64,000 nucleotides of DNA. Origin: Laccaria trichodermophora. Its lineage: Eukaryota > Basidiomycota > Agaricomycetes > Agaricales > Hydnangiaceae. The notes under the pieces were generated by a model. It did not search any database. It was not told the origin of the DNA and saw only the letters and a program-made list of their open reading frames with translations. The position numbers were made by a program, and so were the translations under genes. This document shows positions 20,757 to 32,282 of this stretch, piece after piece. Location: positions 310,001-374,000 of the forward strand of contig JACTVC010000018.1 in assembly GCA_018417955.1 (NCBI GenBank). The letters are read 5' to 3'. Position 1 is the stretch's first letter; each line of letters begins with the position of its first letter.

Positions 20757-22056
20757 ATGTCGCCACCACCATCCAGCGGAAAGGACTCTGGCACAGCTCG
20801 AATCTTGGGCTCGGGGACATCTGGTCAGTCACATACTATTAGGGATAGATGTCATTGCTTACGGCGGCTACAGGGATTGCTGAGCTGCTCATTTTCCACC
20901 CTGTTGATACCGTAGCCAAACGCTTGATGAGCAACAAGAACAAGGTCCGTCGTCCTCATGCCTATAAGCGAAACGCCCTCAATCGACGAACTTTTTACTT
21001 TCACAATGCACAGGTGTCATTCTCGACCTTGTCACCCATAATCTTTCGGGACCACGCATCTGCACCATTGGCCCGCAAGTTCCTCTCTCTCTTCCCTGGG
21101 CTAGGCTACGCAGCAGGCTACAAAGTCGCTCAGCGTGTGTACAAGTTTGGCGGGCAACCATGGTTCAACGACCTCATCAACAAGCACTACAAGTCGAATT
21201 TCACGAACACCTTTGGCGAGCGGAAGGGAAAGATGATGATGCAAGCTACTGCTGGATCGTACGCGCGCCTCTTCTCTCCTTGCTTCTCACGCAAATGACT
21301 AATTCCCTCGGCCGATAGCTTGACTGGAATTGGAGAAGTCGTAAGCATCCCCCTTGTGATTGATGGTACAATAATGACGATGGTAATAGGTCCTCCTCCC
21401 CCTCGACGCACTCAAAATCAAACGCCAAGTAAACCCAGAAGCGTTCCGTGGCCGTGGTTTTGTCCGCATCTTCATGGAGGAAGGCACCACGCTGTATCGC
21501 GGCTGGGGATGGACAATGGCTAGAAACGCCCCTGGTTCTTTCGCTGTACGTTTTTCTTTCTGTGTCACCAGGCATATGACGTGCTAATTGCCCCCTAGCT
21601 CTTCGGTGCCTCAGCCGTCACGAAAGAATACGTCCTCGGCGTAACTGATTACTCCCGTGCAACATGGACGCAAAACTTCATTGCTTCTATTGCTGGTGCC
21701 GTAGCCAGGTCAATATCTCACTTTCCCATTCCGTACATTCCCCAAACCTGACTGACACAATACAATAACAGCATAACGATCGCTGCCCCCCTGGACACCG
21801 TCAAAACTCGCATTCAAAATGCTAACTTTGAGCGCAAAGTCAGCGGCATACAGGTCGTCAAGGAGCTCGTAAAAAATGAGGGTCCTACGGCCTTTTTCAA
21901 GGGGTTGACTCCCAAGGTTGGTTGTCCTCTCCTTCCTTATCGACGAAAGCTGACACATGCATGCACTACTCGTAGATCCTAGTGGTGGGCCCGAAATTGG
22001 TGTTCAGCTATACCCTTGCGCAATCGCTGATACCACTGTTCTCCAAATATGTTTAA
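20757..22056 (+). CDS. GGC1: Mitochondrial GTP/GDP carrier
   Basis: Inner-membrane carrier exchanging GTP for GDP, with a role in mitochondrial iron balance in yeast. The sequence after the short N-terminus matches this carrier family closely: GIAELLIFHPVDTVAKRLMS (first carrier signature PxD), LFPGLGYAAGYKVAQRVYKF, a second repeat with RGRGF-like and LYRGWGWTMARNAPGSFA, then ITIAAPLDTVKTRIQNANFE (third signature) and a final TP-K-VVGPKLVFSYTLAQSL. At least four introns are required; the first lies within codons TS/G at about 20823. ATG 20757 gives an in-frame start with SxGKDSGTARILGSGTS, as expected just before the first helix; stop TAA at 22054. Length near 300 residues fits the family. 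Confidence 0.9.
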
Positions 22057-22704
22057 GCCCTCCCTTCAACACTCTTACCTCGAATCGCTCAAAATCACCC
22101 CCATGGATATATGACCCCCTCAAAAATATGGAAGTTTGGATCCTTTACCCGCCCCCATATAGATATGGATCCTTTGCCACACCACACCCCCACCAGTTAA
22201 TCAACTCCACCCACCCATGATACTGACGTTAATGCACACTAATACTCACTCATTTGAACTGGCACTTTATCTTTATACAATCCCCCTACTCTGCCTCATG
22301 GTTGTTCTGCTGGTTCTGTGTAAGCTTTGAAGACTTCAGAAGATTCTCGTGTCAAGGCGAAGACCCACATCAAGTTAACCAACCTCTTTAATGTGACTTG
22401 CAATCGCCTGCACCAGTACCGTCGTGCAACTTAGGTCTTCCTTGTTACTTATGCTTGGTCTTTGATAGCTGTTTCATCATTCCCTTCCCGTATGTATGCA
22501 GACATCAACCACACCTCCCTGTTGAGTCTTTCCTTTCGAATCGATCTTTACAGCTGCTTGCAAAAAAGTTGGCACAACTTGAACTGCCGCTGTAGGGGAA
22601 AGAAATAAACAATTCTTCTTCACGTCTACACTGTCTTTGATAGCTTATACACTCCATCTCCATGGCACCTACTAAAAAGACTGAGAACCCATCTATCAAA
22701 GATT
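22057..22704. other. Intergenic, no gene seen
   Basis: AT/CT-mixed sequence downstream of the carrier gene. Two copies of ATGGATCC-TTT-CC occur at 22131-22175. I find no family motif or splice-supported frame. Confidence 0.4.
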
Positions 22705-22925
22705 CCTGCTCTTCATCCCCCCTCCACCACTCCCTCCCCTCTCCACCACTCCTTCCCCTCTCCATCACTCCCATCTCCCTCCATAACTCTCCACCCCTCC
22801 CTTTCCTTGTCCCTCCCCCCTTCCTTAAATATAGCCTCTATTCCTTGTTCTGTCCCTTTCCTTCTCCATAGCCTGGTCCCTTGCCTCCTCCTTCCTTTCC
22901 TTGTCCTTACCCCTCTTCTTGTCCT
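22705..22925 (+). repeat. Polypyrimidine (C/T) tract
   Basis: About 220 bases are almost only C and T on the plus strand, with internal imperfect repeats of CTCCACCACTCC and CCCCTCTCCA. The lysine/arginine/glycine-rich frames on the other strand follow from this composition and are not taken as genes. Confidence 0.7.
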
Positions 22926-23002
22926 GCAACAGCATTGCATGCTTTCACAATGAATTATATGTGGAGTGTTACTTAATGTACATGATTACAAGATAGAATA
23001 GG

Positions 23003-23588
23003 GGTGCTTATGTTAGCCATTTTTGATCCATTTTCTGTTTGTTTTGTAGACATAGAACATTGAAAAGAACTGAAAAATGGCTACTGTGAACCTACCCTCC
23101 TTGAAATTTTCAAAAATGAGTGGAAAAATGAGTGAAAAATGAAAGTGCATATTTTTCAGAGCAGCCTTAAACTCCGCATCTTGTTGCAGACCCTGCTTTA
23201 CCTTATCGCTTTGCCAAGACTATCTGTCAGCTGCAACTCTTCCTTGAGTCTCAACTAATTGGTTTTCAGTTTACCAAGAGTATCTTATCTTTTTTTTGCT
23301 TGTTCTGTAGTGTGAACACTGAATCGAATAAAGTGGTTACCATATCAGGAAAGAACAAAAAGAACAGTGAACACCAAAACACCCTTCAGTGACTTGAAAA
23401 CTGAACATGAAAAATGGATGAAAAATAGAAACACATCAAAAATGGACACAATAGCTGTTTTTGAAAAATGGTGGTTTTCAGATCATTTTTCACATTGTTT
23501 TTGTGCCCATTTTTCATTCTGTTTTTCAGAAAAATGGAATGAAAAACGAGGTCAAAAATGAGTCAAAAATGGTGACTGTGACAGCACT
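23003..23588. mobile_element. Possible MITE rich in GAAAAATG / CATTTTTC words
   Basis: The left end (GGTGCTTATGTTAGCCATTT) and right end read inward (AGTGCTGTCACAGTCACCAT) share GTGCT, GT-A-CCATTTTTGA and CATTTT in the same spacing, suggesting inverted ends of about 30 bp. The interior repeats AAAAATG and its complement more than fifteen times. The target duplication is not clear (possibly TA). No gene is present. Confidence 0.35.
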
Positions 23589-23857
23589 AATATTGGTAAA
23601 ACAGAAATAATTGGGAAGCAATGGATGGTATCACTATAGTAGGTTGACAAAGTACTGTTAACTAGAAAGTCAATCATCAAGATCTTTTTTTTATATATAA
23701 AACAAATGTGCTAATATAGATATAAATTTTGAAACTCTCTTTGCAAGTTTGGTAAAATAATGGACTAAGAGTAAAAACATCAGAGGGGGTTCAAACAACA
23801 ATGACCAAAACAGATACCTTTTCTATCCAGAATCATTTTTGGATCTGGAAGAAGGGC

Positions 23858-26645
23858 TTAAACTGGATGATTCAGAGGAACCAGTGTTGAATGCAAGTTT
23901 TCTTCACCAGGGACTGTACTGCCTGCATCAAGAACTTGAATATCCTGGGCTTCTTGGGCATTTCCCATGGTGGTAATTGTATGAGATTCTGCTTCAGGAA
24001 TCTTGTTCATTGATTTATAAGCTTGCATCTCCAGCTTCAATGCCTCTGTGTATTTTCCCAAGTTTTGGTATGTCAAGGCTAGATTTTCCATGGCTCTGAT
24101 TGTGTCTGGGTGTTCCACTCCAAGAATTCTGTTTCTTGCATCCAGAACTTGCATCTCCAGCTTCTCTGCCTCTGTGTATTTTGCCAGATGATAATATGTT
24201 ATTGCTAGATTTGCCATGGCATCAATTGTGTCTGGGTGTTCCACTCCAAGAATTCTGCTTCTTGCATCCAGAACTTGCATCTCCAGCATCTCTGCCTCTG
24301 TGTATTTCCCCAAATTTCGATATGTTATTGCTAGATTTGCCATGGCCCTGATTGTGCCTGGGTGTTCCACTCCAAGAATTCTGTTTCTTGCATCCAGAAC
24401 TTGCATCTCCAGCTTCTCTGCCTCTGTGTATTTTCCCAAGTTCCGATATGTTATTGCTAGATTTGCCATGGCTCTGATTGTGTCTGGGTGTTCCACTCCA
24501 AGAATTCTGTTTCTTGCATCCAGAACTTGCATCCCCAGCTTCTCTGCCTCTGTGTATTTTCTCAAGTTTCGATATGTTGCTGCTAGATTTGCCACAGCAT
24601 CAATTGTGTCTGGGTGTTCCACTCCAAGAATTCTGTTTCTTGCATCCAGAACTTGCATGTCCAGCTTCTCTGCCTCTGTGTATTTTCCCAAGTTCTGATA
24701 TGTTGCTGCTAGATTTTCCATGGCATCAATTGTGTGTGGGTGTTCTACTCCAAGAATTCTATTTCTTGCATCCAGAACTTGCATCTCCAGCTTCTCTGCC
24801 TCTGTGTATTTTCCCAACCTTTGATATGTTCCTGCTAGATTTGCCACAGCATTAATTGTGCCTGGGTGTTCCACTCCAAGAATTCTGTTTCTTGCATCCA
24901 GAACTTTCATGTCCAGCTTCTCTGCCTCTGTGTATTTTCCCAACCTTTGATATGTTCCTGCTAGATTTGCCACAGCATTAATTGTGCCTGGGTGTTCCAC
25001 TCCAAGAATTCTGTTTCTTGCATCCAGAACTTGTATCTCCAGCTTCTCTGCCTCTGTGTATTTTCCCAGATGATAATATGTTGCTGCTAGACCTGCCATA
25101 GCTTTGATTGTATGTAGGTCCTCCACTCCAAGAATTCTGTTCCTTGTTTCAACAACTTTAACCTGCAAGGTTTCTGCCTCCTGTGGATATCCTTGTTCCT
25201 GCAGCAGCTTCCCAAACTTGGCATAAGCATCATCCAAGTAGCTGACACTCTTCTGGTTACTTTCTGATCTGGAATGTTCCATATTTGCTCTCACATGTGT
25301 TACCAAGGCCCTCTGGAATTGATAAGGCTGGCATTCATCCCATCTTAGTGAACATGACAAAGTAATATATGCCATCAAGCAACATTGTTTTCTTCCATCC
25401 AATGTCATTCTGTCTCTCCCCCAGGCATGGACCAGTGGATGCATTGCATACACACCATCAGATGGCCCTTTTTTTATCAAGGAGAAGGACAGCAATACTC
25501 GAATGCCTTCTCCAAAAAGAAAATTATCCCACATGCCTGCCTTATTCAGAGGAAGCAGTCTCCAATTCAGCATAGAACTGGCAAGTGGCAATTTAGCATT
25601 ACTGGTTGTTTCATATGTTTGAAGAGCAGCATAAAAAAATATTTCTTCAGTGATTCCCTCATGGTGGAAGAAAGGAAATAAGTCCAAAAGGAATATTGCA
25701 CTATTTGCTGCATCAGCCTTACAAGAATCATCAGATTTAGCCCTTTGTTGAATTTCTTTGTATGATAGCTCCCAAGTTTCATAGACAGTTTTGTTATACT
25801 TAGAAGCTCCAGTAAATTCAGAATGGGATAATAATGTTTCTTTATGCTCAAAATATTTTGCAAGATAGTTTCCAATAGAGGTGGCTCCAGAAGCAATGTA
25901 AGCACCAGCCTGATCAATAGCAAGAGGAAGGCAGAAGAGCTCCTTCACAATCTTAGAAGCTTCAGGTTGGAACTCCATTGAAAATGGATCCAAGCAACAG
26001 GCTTTTAAAAGTAATACAATGTTATCATCCTCTTCCATCTCAGTTACTTCTAAAGAATTCTCAGGTGAAGTCAGACTCCTCATGCTGGAGTTGCGACTAG
26101 TTATCAGAATGTTTCCCCCCCTTCCAGGTGGAAGATAAGCCTCCAGCTCAGCAGGCAATAGAGTGTCAGCATTGTCAAAGATTAATACATAGTTCTCTTT
26201 CAGGAAGCCAATCCAGTGAAGAGCAGCTTCAGGTGAGCCATCCATTATACTAGACTGGGCTGCAGGAAGATTACAGACACCCTTGAGTGCCTGTGTGATA
26301 GTGCTAACTGAGGACGCATCAATCCAGAAAACAGAAGAGAAACTGAAGGCAATTGAAACTTTAGAAATGAAGGTTGGATCTGCCTACTACTCACCAGTCA
26401 GCCATTTCCTCAACAAACTTCAAGCAAATCTGGGTCTTTCCGATACCGCCCATCCCATGCAAAAGAAAGAGCTTTCTCTTCTGAGCGGAGTCAGTTGTGT
26501 TGAAAAAATGACTCTTGAGTTTGGCGATGACATCTGTCCGCCCTGTGAATCGGATGCTTGGATTTGGCATGAGGGGAACGACCCCATCGGATGTCGTCCT
26601 ACTCCCATAATTGCTGTGGTCGATGTGGATCTGCCCGAGACGCAT
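23858..26645 (-). CDS. NB-ARC / TPR STAND protein (fungal NLR-like)
   Basis: Signal-transduction ATPase of the kind implicated in fungal non-self recognition. A short N-terminus (IHIDHSNYG) is followed by FTGR and the P-loop GMGGIGKT at about residue 60, then Walker B (VLIFDNAD), an RNBS-like ITSRN and GLPL-type FCLPLAIDQAGAYI. After a winged-helix-like linker come one divergent and nine close copies of a 42-residue kinesin-light-chain TPR (LGKYTEAEKLEMQVLDARN, RILGVEHPDTI). One intron (about 26399-26330) splits the NTPase. The start at 26645 is my choice; an upstream ATG at 26758 (MSEASIFSGAHHF) looks like the real N-terminus of this family, but I found no good splice to join it. No effector domain is seen upstream. 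Confidence 0.85.
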
Positions 26646-26839
26646 TCTATCAGTTTGGTTCACTAATCAACCCTTCTACGCACAGTGTTCGCGGCATAGA
26701 TCATGTTGTTGCTAGCAACAAAGTGGTGGGCACCCGAAAAAATGCTTGCTTCGCTCATGTTGAAATACTGTAGGTGGAGAGGTTCAGGATGAGGGGAGGA
26801 AGGAAAGAAGAGCGCCTGGACGCCGCCAGACCCCCAAAT

Positions 26840-28165
26840 CATGCACCATGTTTTGGTTTATTTTTATTAAGCACGTGCCTGGGGCTTTCAATTTCCTCGT
26901 CTTTGTCCAGATATGGCGGTCCAAACGTTCACCCTTTTCGGTAGGTGGGCTCCAAGTGGGCTCGACTTTGTTGCATGCTGGCTTTGTATGGCACCTATTG
27001 TCATGCGTGGTGCTTCAAGTTTACAGTTTAGTTCGATTGCCTGCACGAGTTCGCAGTGCGCACAGCAGCGAACATCTCAAGAGTTTTTGGAAATGAAGGT
27101 GCGAAGTGTAGACCTGGACTCAGAAGCCGCGGCTGACAATCTTTTAGGTAGCAGTCACGGTCATGGTAGATCTGGCTGCGCGGTCTAAATCAGAAAACGG
27201 CCAGGACTGCCCTCCACACCCATCGTCCCGGACATCCGCTTCACAACCTCAGCCAGCTCTTCATCCCTCCAGCGATGGCTCAAAAACTGCCCCTTCCCTG
27301 ACCCAACCTCGGCCCTATCTCACCTCTCGTACCCAACGGCTTCTCGTTGACGTCCCTGATCAATGACGACTCTCCACCTACTTCAAGAACTTGCTGCCTT
27401 GCCACTCACCCATTCGTTCTGCAAAGACAAGCGCACGAAGAGAAGAAACACCTGCCAAAGTTACCCAGCACCATCCATTCGTAGACTCACCCCCTTCAGC
27501 TCAACCTCTTCTTCTGTCATGATTTTCTCCTCTTCCCAATGCCATCTCTTCTCCCTCTTCTCCACCTTCCCCTCTTCCTTCTACTCGCATTCCCTTATCC
27601 CTCATACGCTGTCGTGTATGTAGGCCCCACCAGGTCTTGCATTGCAGTAGAACGTGTTCAAGACAACAAGTCTTCGGTGTTCCCCTCTCTTTGTGTGAAG
27701 AAGATTCCAACGTGTATTTGCAGGGCGTGGGTTTGAAGACAGACGCCACAAATTGTGAGGAACGTGAACGAAGCGGCGTGGCGATATTGAGGGTTTTCTT
27801 GGTCTGGGTACTGTCAGGAGTAGGAAGAAGACGATCTCCAAGGTTCCGTGGACATCTATGTCCCCACGAGTGGATATCAATCTCTCAAGCTCAGCAGATC
27901 GTACCCGCAAAGTCTTTCTTACCATAATCCATGCCAACCCATCTCTTAGGCTCCCACTCATACTGCTACCCCCCTGTGATGCCCTACGAGCGCAATCCGA
28001 CGGTTGTTTTTGTCTCTTGATCGCTGTATTGTTGACTCCTTCCATCGTCCTCGATCACCTGTCCTCCAGCCCTTGTCAGTTCTAATTCTTGAAGTTACCT
28101 TCCTTAGTTCAGAACGCACACGCGCAAGAATGTCGACGTGTTCTCTACACACCCTCTGATACAAG
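26840..28165 (+). repeat. Decayed repeat block, copy A (inverted copy at 57.5-59.4 kb)
   Basis: From CATGTTTTGGTTT to TACAAGAATCGAC this block matches the reverse complement of about 58150-59390 throughout, for example GATGGCGGTCCAAACGTTCA-type sequence, GGTGCGAAGTGTAGACCTGG and GAATGTCGACG-GTTCTCTAC, with scattered substitutions and small indels. Broken frames such as NDDSPPTSRTC-TATHPFVLQRQ occur in both copies. The collinear continuation is displaced to 29655-29965. Confidence 0.75.
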
Positions 28166-29654
28166 AATCGACGACCGTATGGAAATTCGGTTCTGTCAAT
28201 ACACAAGGAACTTCAAGCTTCTCCCAGCCACAATCACGGAAACGGTGCGCCTTTTCTGCTACCTTTCGCGACCCAACTGATGATGTAGCAGCTCGCCTCG
28301 TTCACCCTGCAACGAACCAGAGGGACTCTTTTGCCCGATTACATCGCGGCGATGGCCCATTTTGGCGAAGCTGGCTTCTGTGCGCCTCTGAGTGACACTA
28401 CGCCTGTCGTGGTTGAAGGTTCTGATGGCGCTGAGATTTTTTTGGTGAGCCGTGCTAGGAGGCTGAGCTTCATCAAGGTCTCTGATGTTCGTTGGCGGAG
28501 AGAATGTTGATGGCTCGAAAGAGTGCTCCCAGACAAAAAGAGGGTTGTGGTTGTTCAAAATTTATCAACGTGAGGTCAATGGGCCCTGCTAGCGTTTGCT
28601 CAATTCTTGATCTTTTAGTAAGTCTATCTTCATTCTGTTCCTATAAAAGCGGTAGCCAACGAATCAGCTGGCTCTCGTAGGATGAGATACACAGGTGTCG
28701 ACTCAAAGTTCCAACACTTTCTACCGCAGTTCCTCTACGTCTTGAAGCAACTCTCCTTCAGAGGAACAATCCGACGCTACCCCAACATCAAGTGCAATGT
28801 GGAGACTCGCGAACGAACTCCTTCCACTTAACTTCCCCTATGTCAATGGCGGATGATGACAATCTAGCCTCTACCGCCCTCCCCTGCAGTTACCTCGCTT
28901 TCCCCGTCCCACGTCGCTGAACCACTTTATGGCCACAGCTCAGGGACACGAGCCATGGCCAGCCACTCTCGCTATGCGCTACCCTCCGCCGGACTAGTTG
29001 GGTAGACCTCTCAAATTTCAAAACCATGAACGCCTAGCATCGAGGTCTGGTAGCCAACGCAGGCGAGATTGAGTGGCCGATCGCATTTGGAAGAGTTTGA
29101 CAAAAAGATTGCTGGTGCAAAAGTCAGGCAAAGTGGCAACGGAAGATGTGGAATGACATTCAGAATTTCTGATATCGCGTCCATTTTCAAGCTCCGTAGG
29201 CCTGCGCGCGCACATGCAAACGTCAACTCCGTGCTTGCTTGAGAACGAAGTGAAAAGGGAACGGTGCTAATTAGATATATCCAAGCACCCATCACCTAAA
29301 CACCATCCCACGCCCGTCTGTCTTTCCAACCCACTAAAACACGAAAAACAGGTCGGAAACTCCTCTTAAAGCCCATCAACAACCCCTTTGAACTACTACA
29401 GTGCTATCAGTTGAAAACCTCTTGTCAAAACACGTCAAAAAATGTGGGGAGAAAAGTCTCAACACTCTGGAATCGAAAAACGCCTCCTAGCTGTATAGTG
29501 CAAGGCGCCTGTCCAGGAAGCCTGGAAGTTTGAAACTCGCGGATTCAACAGTATCAGTGTGGGATTGCATCTTGGTTCCGTTTGGGTGAGTACTTGGCAA
29601 GTTGGGTTTGGTCCATATCGATGACGAGTACTGATTCTGTTCAAGCTGTTCATC
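28166..29654. other. 1.5 kb segment present in copy A but absent from copy B
   Basis: In the copy at 57.5-59.4 kb the sequence on either side of this segment is contiguous, so this is either an insertion here or a deletion there. I see no gene, no clear terminal repeats and no duplication. Confidence 0.4.
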
Positions 29655-29965
29655 TGTGGGCTATATATACCACCGCCAGATCTCGCTAGGAGCTGGCTGA
29701 GCTCCATAGTCACGACGCCAAGTACTACGCCAATGCATACGCCCCCTCCCCATTAAAGTCACGACCTACCACGCCTTGCGTGGTATTCGGAAAAATAGGT
29801 CAGGTTTCAATGACTTTTACAACGGGTTTCCAACAAGCAACAAACTTTCGGCATCTTAACAATCTCGATTTCGCTGCTAGCTTCGGGTCCCAGCAACCCT
29901 CGTCATTATGAAGAATGGTGTGGGAGGGAGGCAAGCAACAAAGTCTCCTACTAGAAAGGGTGTGC
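29655..29965 (+). repeat. Continuation of repeat copy A
   Basis: CTATATATACCACCGCCAG, GAGCTGGCTGAGCTCCATAG, TCACGACGCCAA and CGCCTTGCGTGGTATTCGG match the inverted copy at 57830-58145. In that copy the frame MTTTTSFQHATLGITT plus a hydrophobic segment (ISILLLGFAFQYVLAP) and LVITKNG is open. Here the same stretch carries a frameshift and is dead. Confidence 0.65.
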
Positions 29966-30411
29966 TATCTTCTTTTTGGGGGATCCCTTCGGTGACCTTG
30001 CATTATCAGACAGATGGGCAACGGAGAGGGCGACCTCGGCGTATTGTTTAACTCCATCAATGTCTTGGGCGGGCGGTTTGCTGGGCGGCATGATTGAAGA
30101 ACCAAGAAGTTTGTGAAGCCATCCAAGGCGCAGATTTGGATTTGTGGCTTCTGGACGACTGAAGTTCCGCTTCGTACGACCATAGGTCTACTCAACACCA
30201 AGTGCTGTCTTCCGTTACGAAAAAGGCAGCCGTATATTGCACGCAAACACGTAGCAAGAGAATCAAAACCAGATAAGTAAACGAAAAAAGGGGGCAGTTC
30301 GATGTCCAATACATATACGTACGGGGTGGGGGGCTAAGCATGGATGGGATTCAATAGCATCGTATACTTCTTCTCTACAAGCATTCAACGCGGGCTTAGT
30401 TGAGCGGGACT
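29966..30411. other. Intergenic, no gene seen
   Basis: Short frames only, none supported. This is probably the 3' flank of the BAR-domain gene. Confidence 0.4.
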
Positions 30412-31665
30412 TCAGTGATCGCGGGACTTCCTAGTACAATCACGTCAGTCTCATGTCTGATTGAGGATACAGTGCAAATGAAGCTGGTTTCACATTGAAC
30501 AAGGACTGCTCACCTGTATTCGCCCTCAGCTGCTACGCTGAGTTCCTCAATCTCGCCTTGGATAGAGGACAGAGCCTCGGCCGCAGCGGAGAAGTATAAG
30601 AGTTGTGCCTTGATTAGCTCGTTAAGGTTCTTGATAGGCTCAGGCTAGCAAAAAGAGGATCAGTAACAGCAAAACATACAGAAAAAAAAAGACAAACATT
30701 CTCCAAAACCGTCTTCATGAGCGTAATCGCCACCTCGGTCTTCTGCACGAGGTCATCTTCAGCATTCTCAACCTCAAGCCTCGCCTGCTCCTGCTTGACA
30801 GGGTTAGCATTCTTAAGCCTATCAACAAGAACACCCTTGATCAGCGCAAATGCAAAAAAGGAGGGGGAAAAACAGCATACGACTGCTTCGCAGCGTCCAA
30901 CTCAAGCCTACTCAACCTAACCGCCTGCCTAGCCTTCAAAGCAACCGCAATACTCGTATTCAACGTCGTCTGCCACGGATGCAAAAAGTTGTCCGCGATA
31001 TGCGTGTCCTGATCAAGCCTTGCACCCGCTACCCTCTCCCATCCCTGCGCATACAAGCCCAGCGCCTTTCCCAAACGGTCCGTCTCAGCCGAGGGGGCGG
31101 TGGTCGACACGGCGGTGGCAGCTGTATGCGCAGCACGCACTAGAGCGTGCGGGAGCGTTTTGTGCGGTGCTGCGGGTGGGGCGGTGGGCGGTGCTGGGAC
31201 TGGGAGGTTGGTGCCTTTGAGGTTGGTAGCTGCGAATGAGGTGATGTTGTACCCGATTGAAGAGGAGATTTCGGAGAGGGATTCTTGGATTTGGGTGGGG
31301 TAGTCGTAAGTCTCGGATTCGTAGACTTTTGTTATCCTGCGTGTTGGTGTGGTGTCAGAGTGTGTGAGCAGCTGGATAACAACAGATGCGTACTTGAGTA
31401 GGGAGAGGTGTGCTGCACGCAGAGCATCTACACGGGCTTCGAGGTCCTTGTACTCTATGACAGATAGTCAGAACCGCAGTCAATTCACTCAAGGACAAGA
31501 GGCCACTGTACCCTGGGGAAGCTCCGTAATCTCATCAGGGGCAATTTGTCCTAGGCGCTCGCGGGTGGCCTGGACGCTCGAGTTGAAGCCCTTGCTGAAC
31601 TTGTTGCCAGCCTGGGCAAAGTTGATGCTGCCCAAGCTTGATTGGAGTTTCGACCAGCCTTCCAT
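30412..31665 (-). CDS. BAR-domain protein (Gvp36-like)
   Basis: Membrane-curvature-binding protein of the secretory/endocytic pathway. ATG 31665 starts MEGWSKLQSSLGSINFAQAG, followed by KFSKGFNSSVQATRERLGQ and ELPQ-EYKDLEARVDALRAAH, matching the N-terminal BAR helices of Gvp36-type proteins. An Ala/Pro-rich loop interrupts the middle (GTNLPVPAPPTAPPA). Later helices read GKALGLYAQGWERVAGARLDQ, NFLHPWQTTLNTSIAVALKA and NPVKQEQARLEVENAEDDLV. It ends GEYRKSRDH in a small last exon (stop at 30412-30414). Four or more short introns are implied. The last exon boundary is the least certain. Confidence 0.75.
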
Positions 31666-32140
31666 TTGGAATTGAGTTTGCTTGTCGTGGTCGTATGTGT
31701 AACGGTGCTGGCGGTTGGGCACTGGCGACGAGCGTGAAGTGTAAGGTAGTGTGGTGGTGGTCGTGATGATCAAACGTGCAACCTTTGGCTCAACTGCGCC
31801 AAAGGGTTGGACCGTGCACTTTCTTGCTCAAGGCAATTCTCTTGGCATTTTCGGCGCTTGTAAGTCCACAAATCACTCTCTGTGCTTATTGAGACTACTG
31901 CGACATCGACGTGGCCACGACATTTGAATAAAATAATTTCGAGTCGCCTACTGCACGACACGACGTCGACATGATGATTCCAAGGTCAAGAGGAACATAA
32001 TTTGCGCCAACTATCAACTTATAATCACAATGTCGATGAAGACAGCAAACGACGACCATTTTGAACGATTCTACCTTGCGAAATGAACAAAGCCCCAGGG
32101 TGATTGAAGTGATATTCAAGTGATGCCCCTTCATGTCCAA
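31666..32140. other. Intergenic space upstream of the BAR gene
   Basis: Presumably holds the BAR gene promoter. No other gene is seen. Confidence 0.4.
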
Positions 32141-32222
32141 CGAATTGGGCGTGGTGTAATGGCTAACATTGACGCGCGATACCATAGCGTCAGCTCGGGG
32201 TTCGAATCCCCGCCCCGGTTCA
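32141..32222 (+). ncRNA. tRNA-like sequence with complete Pol III A and B boxes
   Basis: TGGTGTAATGGCTAACA matches a tRNA D-arm (A box) and CGGGGTTCGAATCCCCG is a perfect T-arm (B box). Between them GACGC/GCGTC can pair, but the loop is 11 bases instead of 7, and the acceptor stem pairs only with two G-U pairs and an odd register (AATTGGG with CCCGGTT). It could be a degenerate tRNA, a tRNA with an unusual anticodon loop, or the head of a SINE. I give no amino-acid identity. Confidence 0.4.
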
Positions 32223-32282
32223 TTTTGTCTCCAACAAATACAATTCACATTACACAAACCAGCCAATCGTCCATCGTAAATA

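Noticed and set aside
22713..22940. Gly/Arg/Glu-rich minus-strand frame
   Set aside because: Produced by the polypyrimidine tract; no gene signals.
24100..24855. Plus-strand frames with repeated CLGVPLQEFCFLHPELASP
   Set aside because: Antisense shadow of the TPR repeats in the NB-ARC gene.
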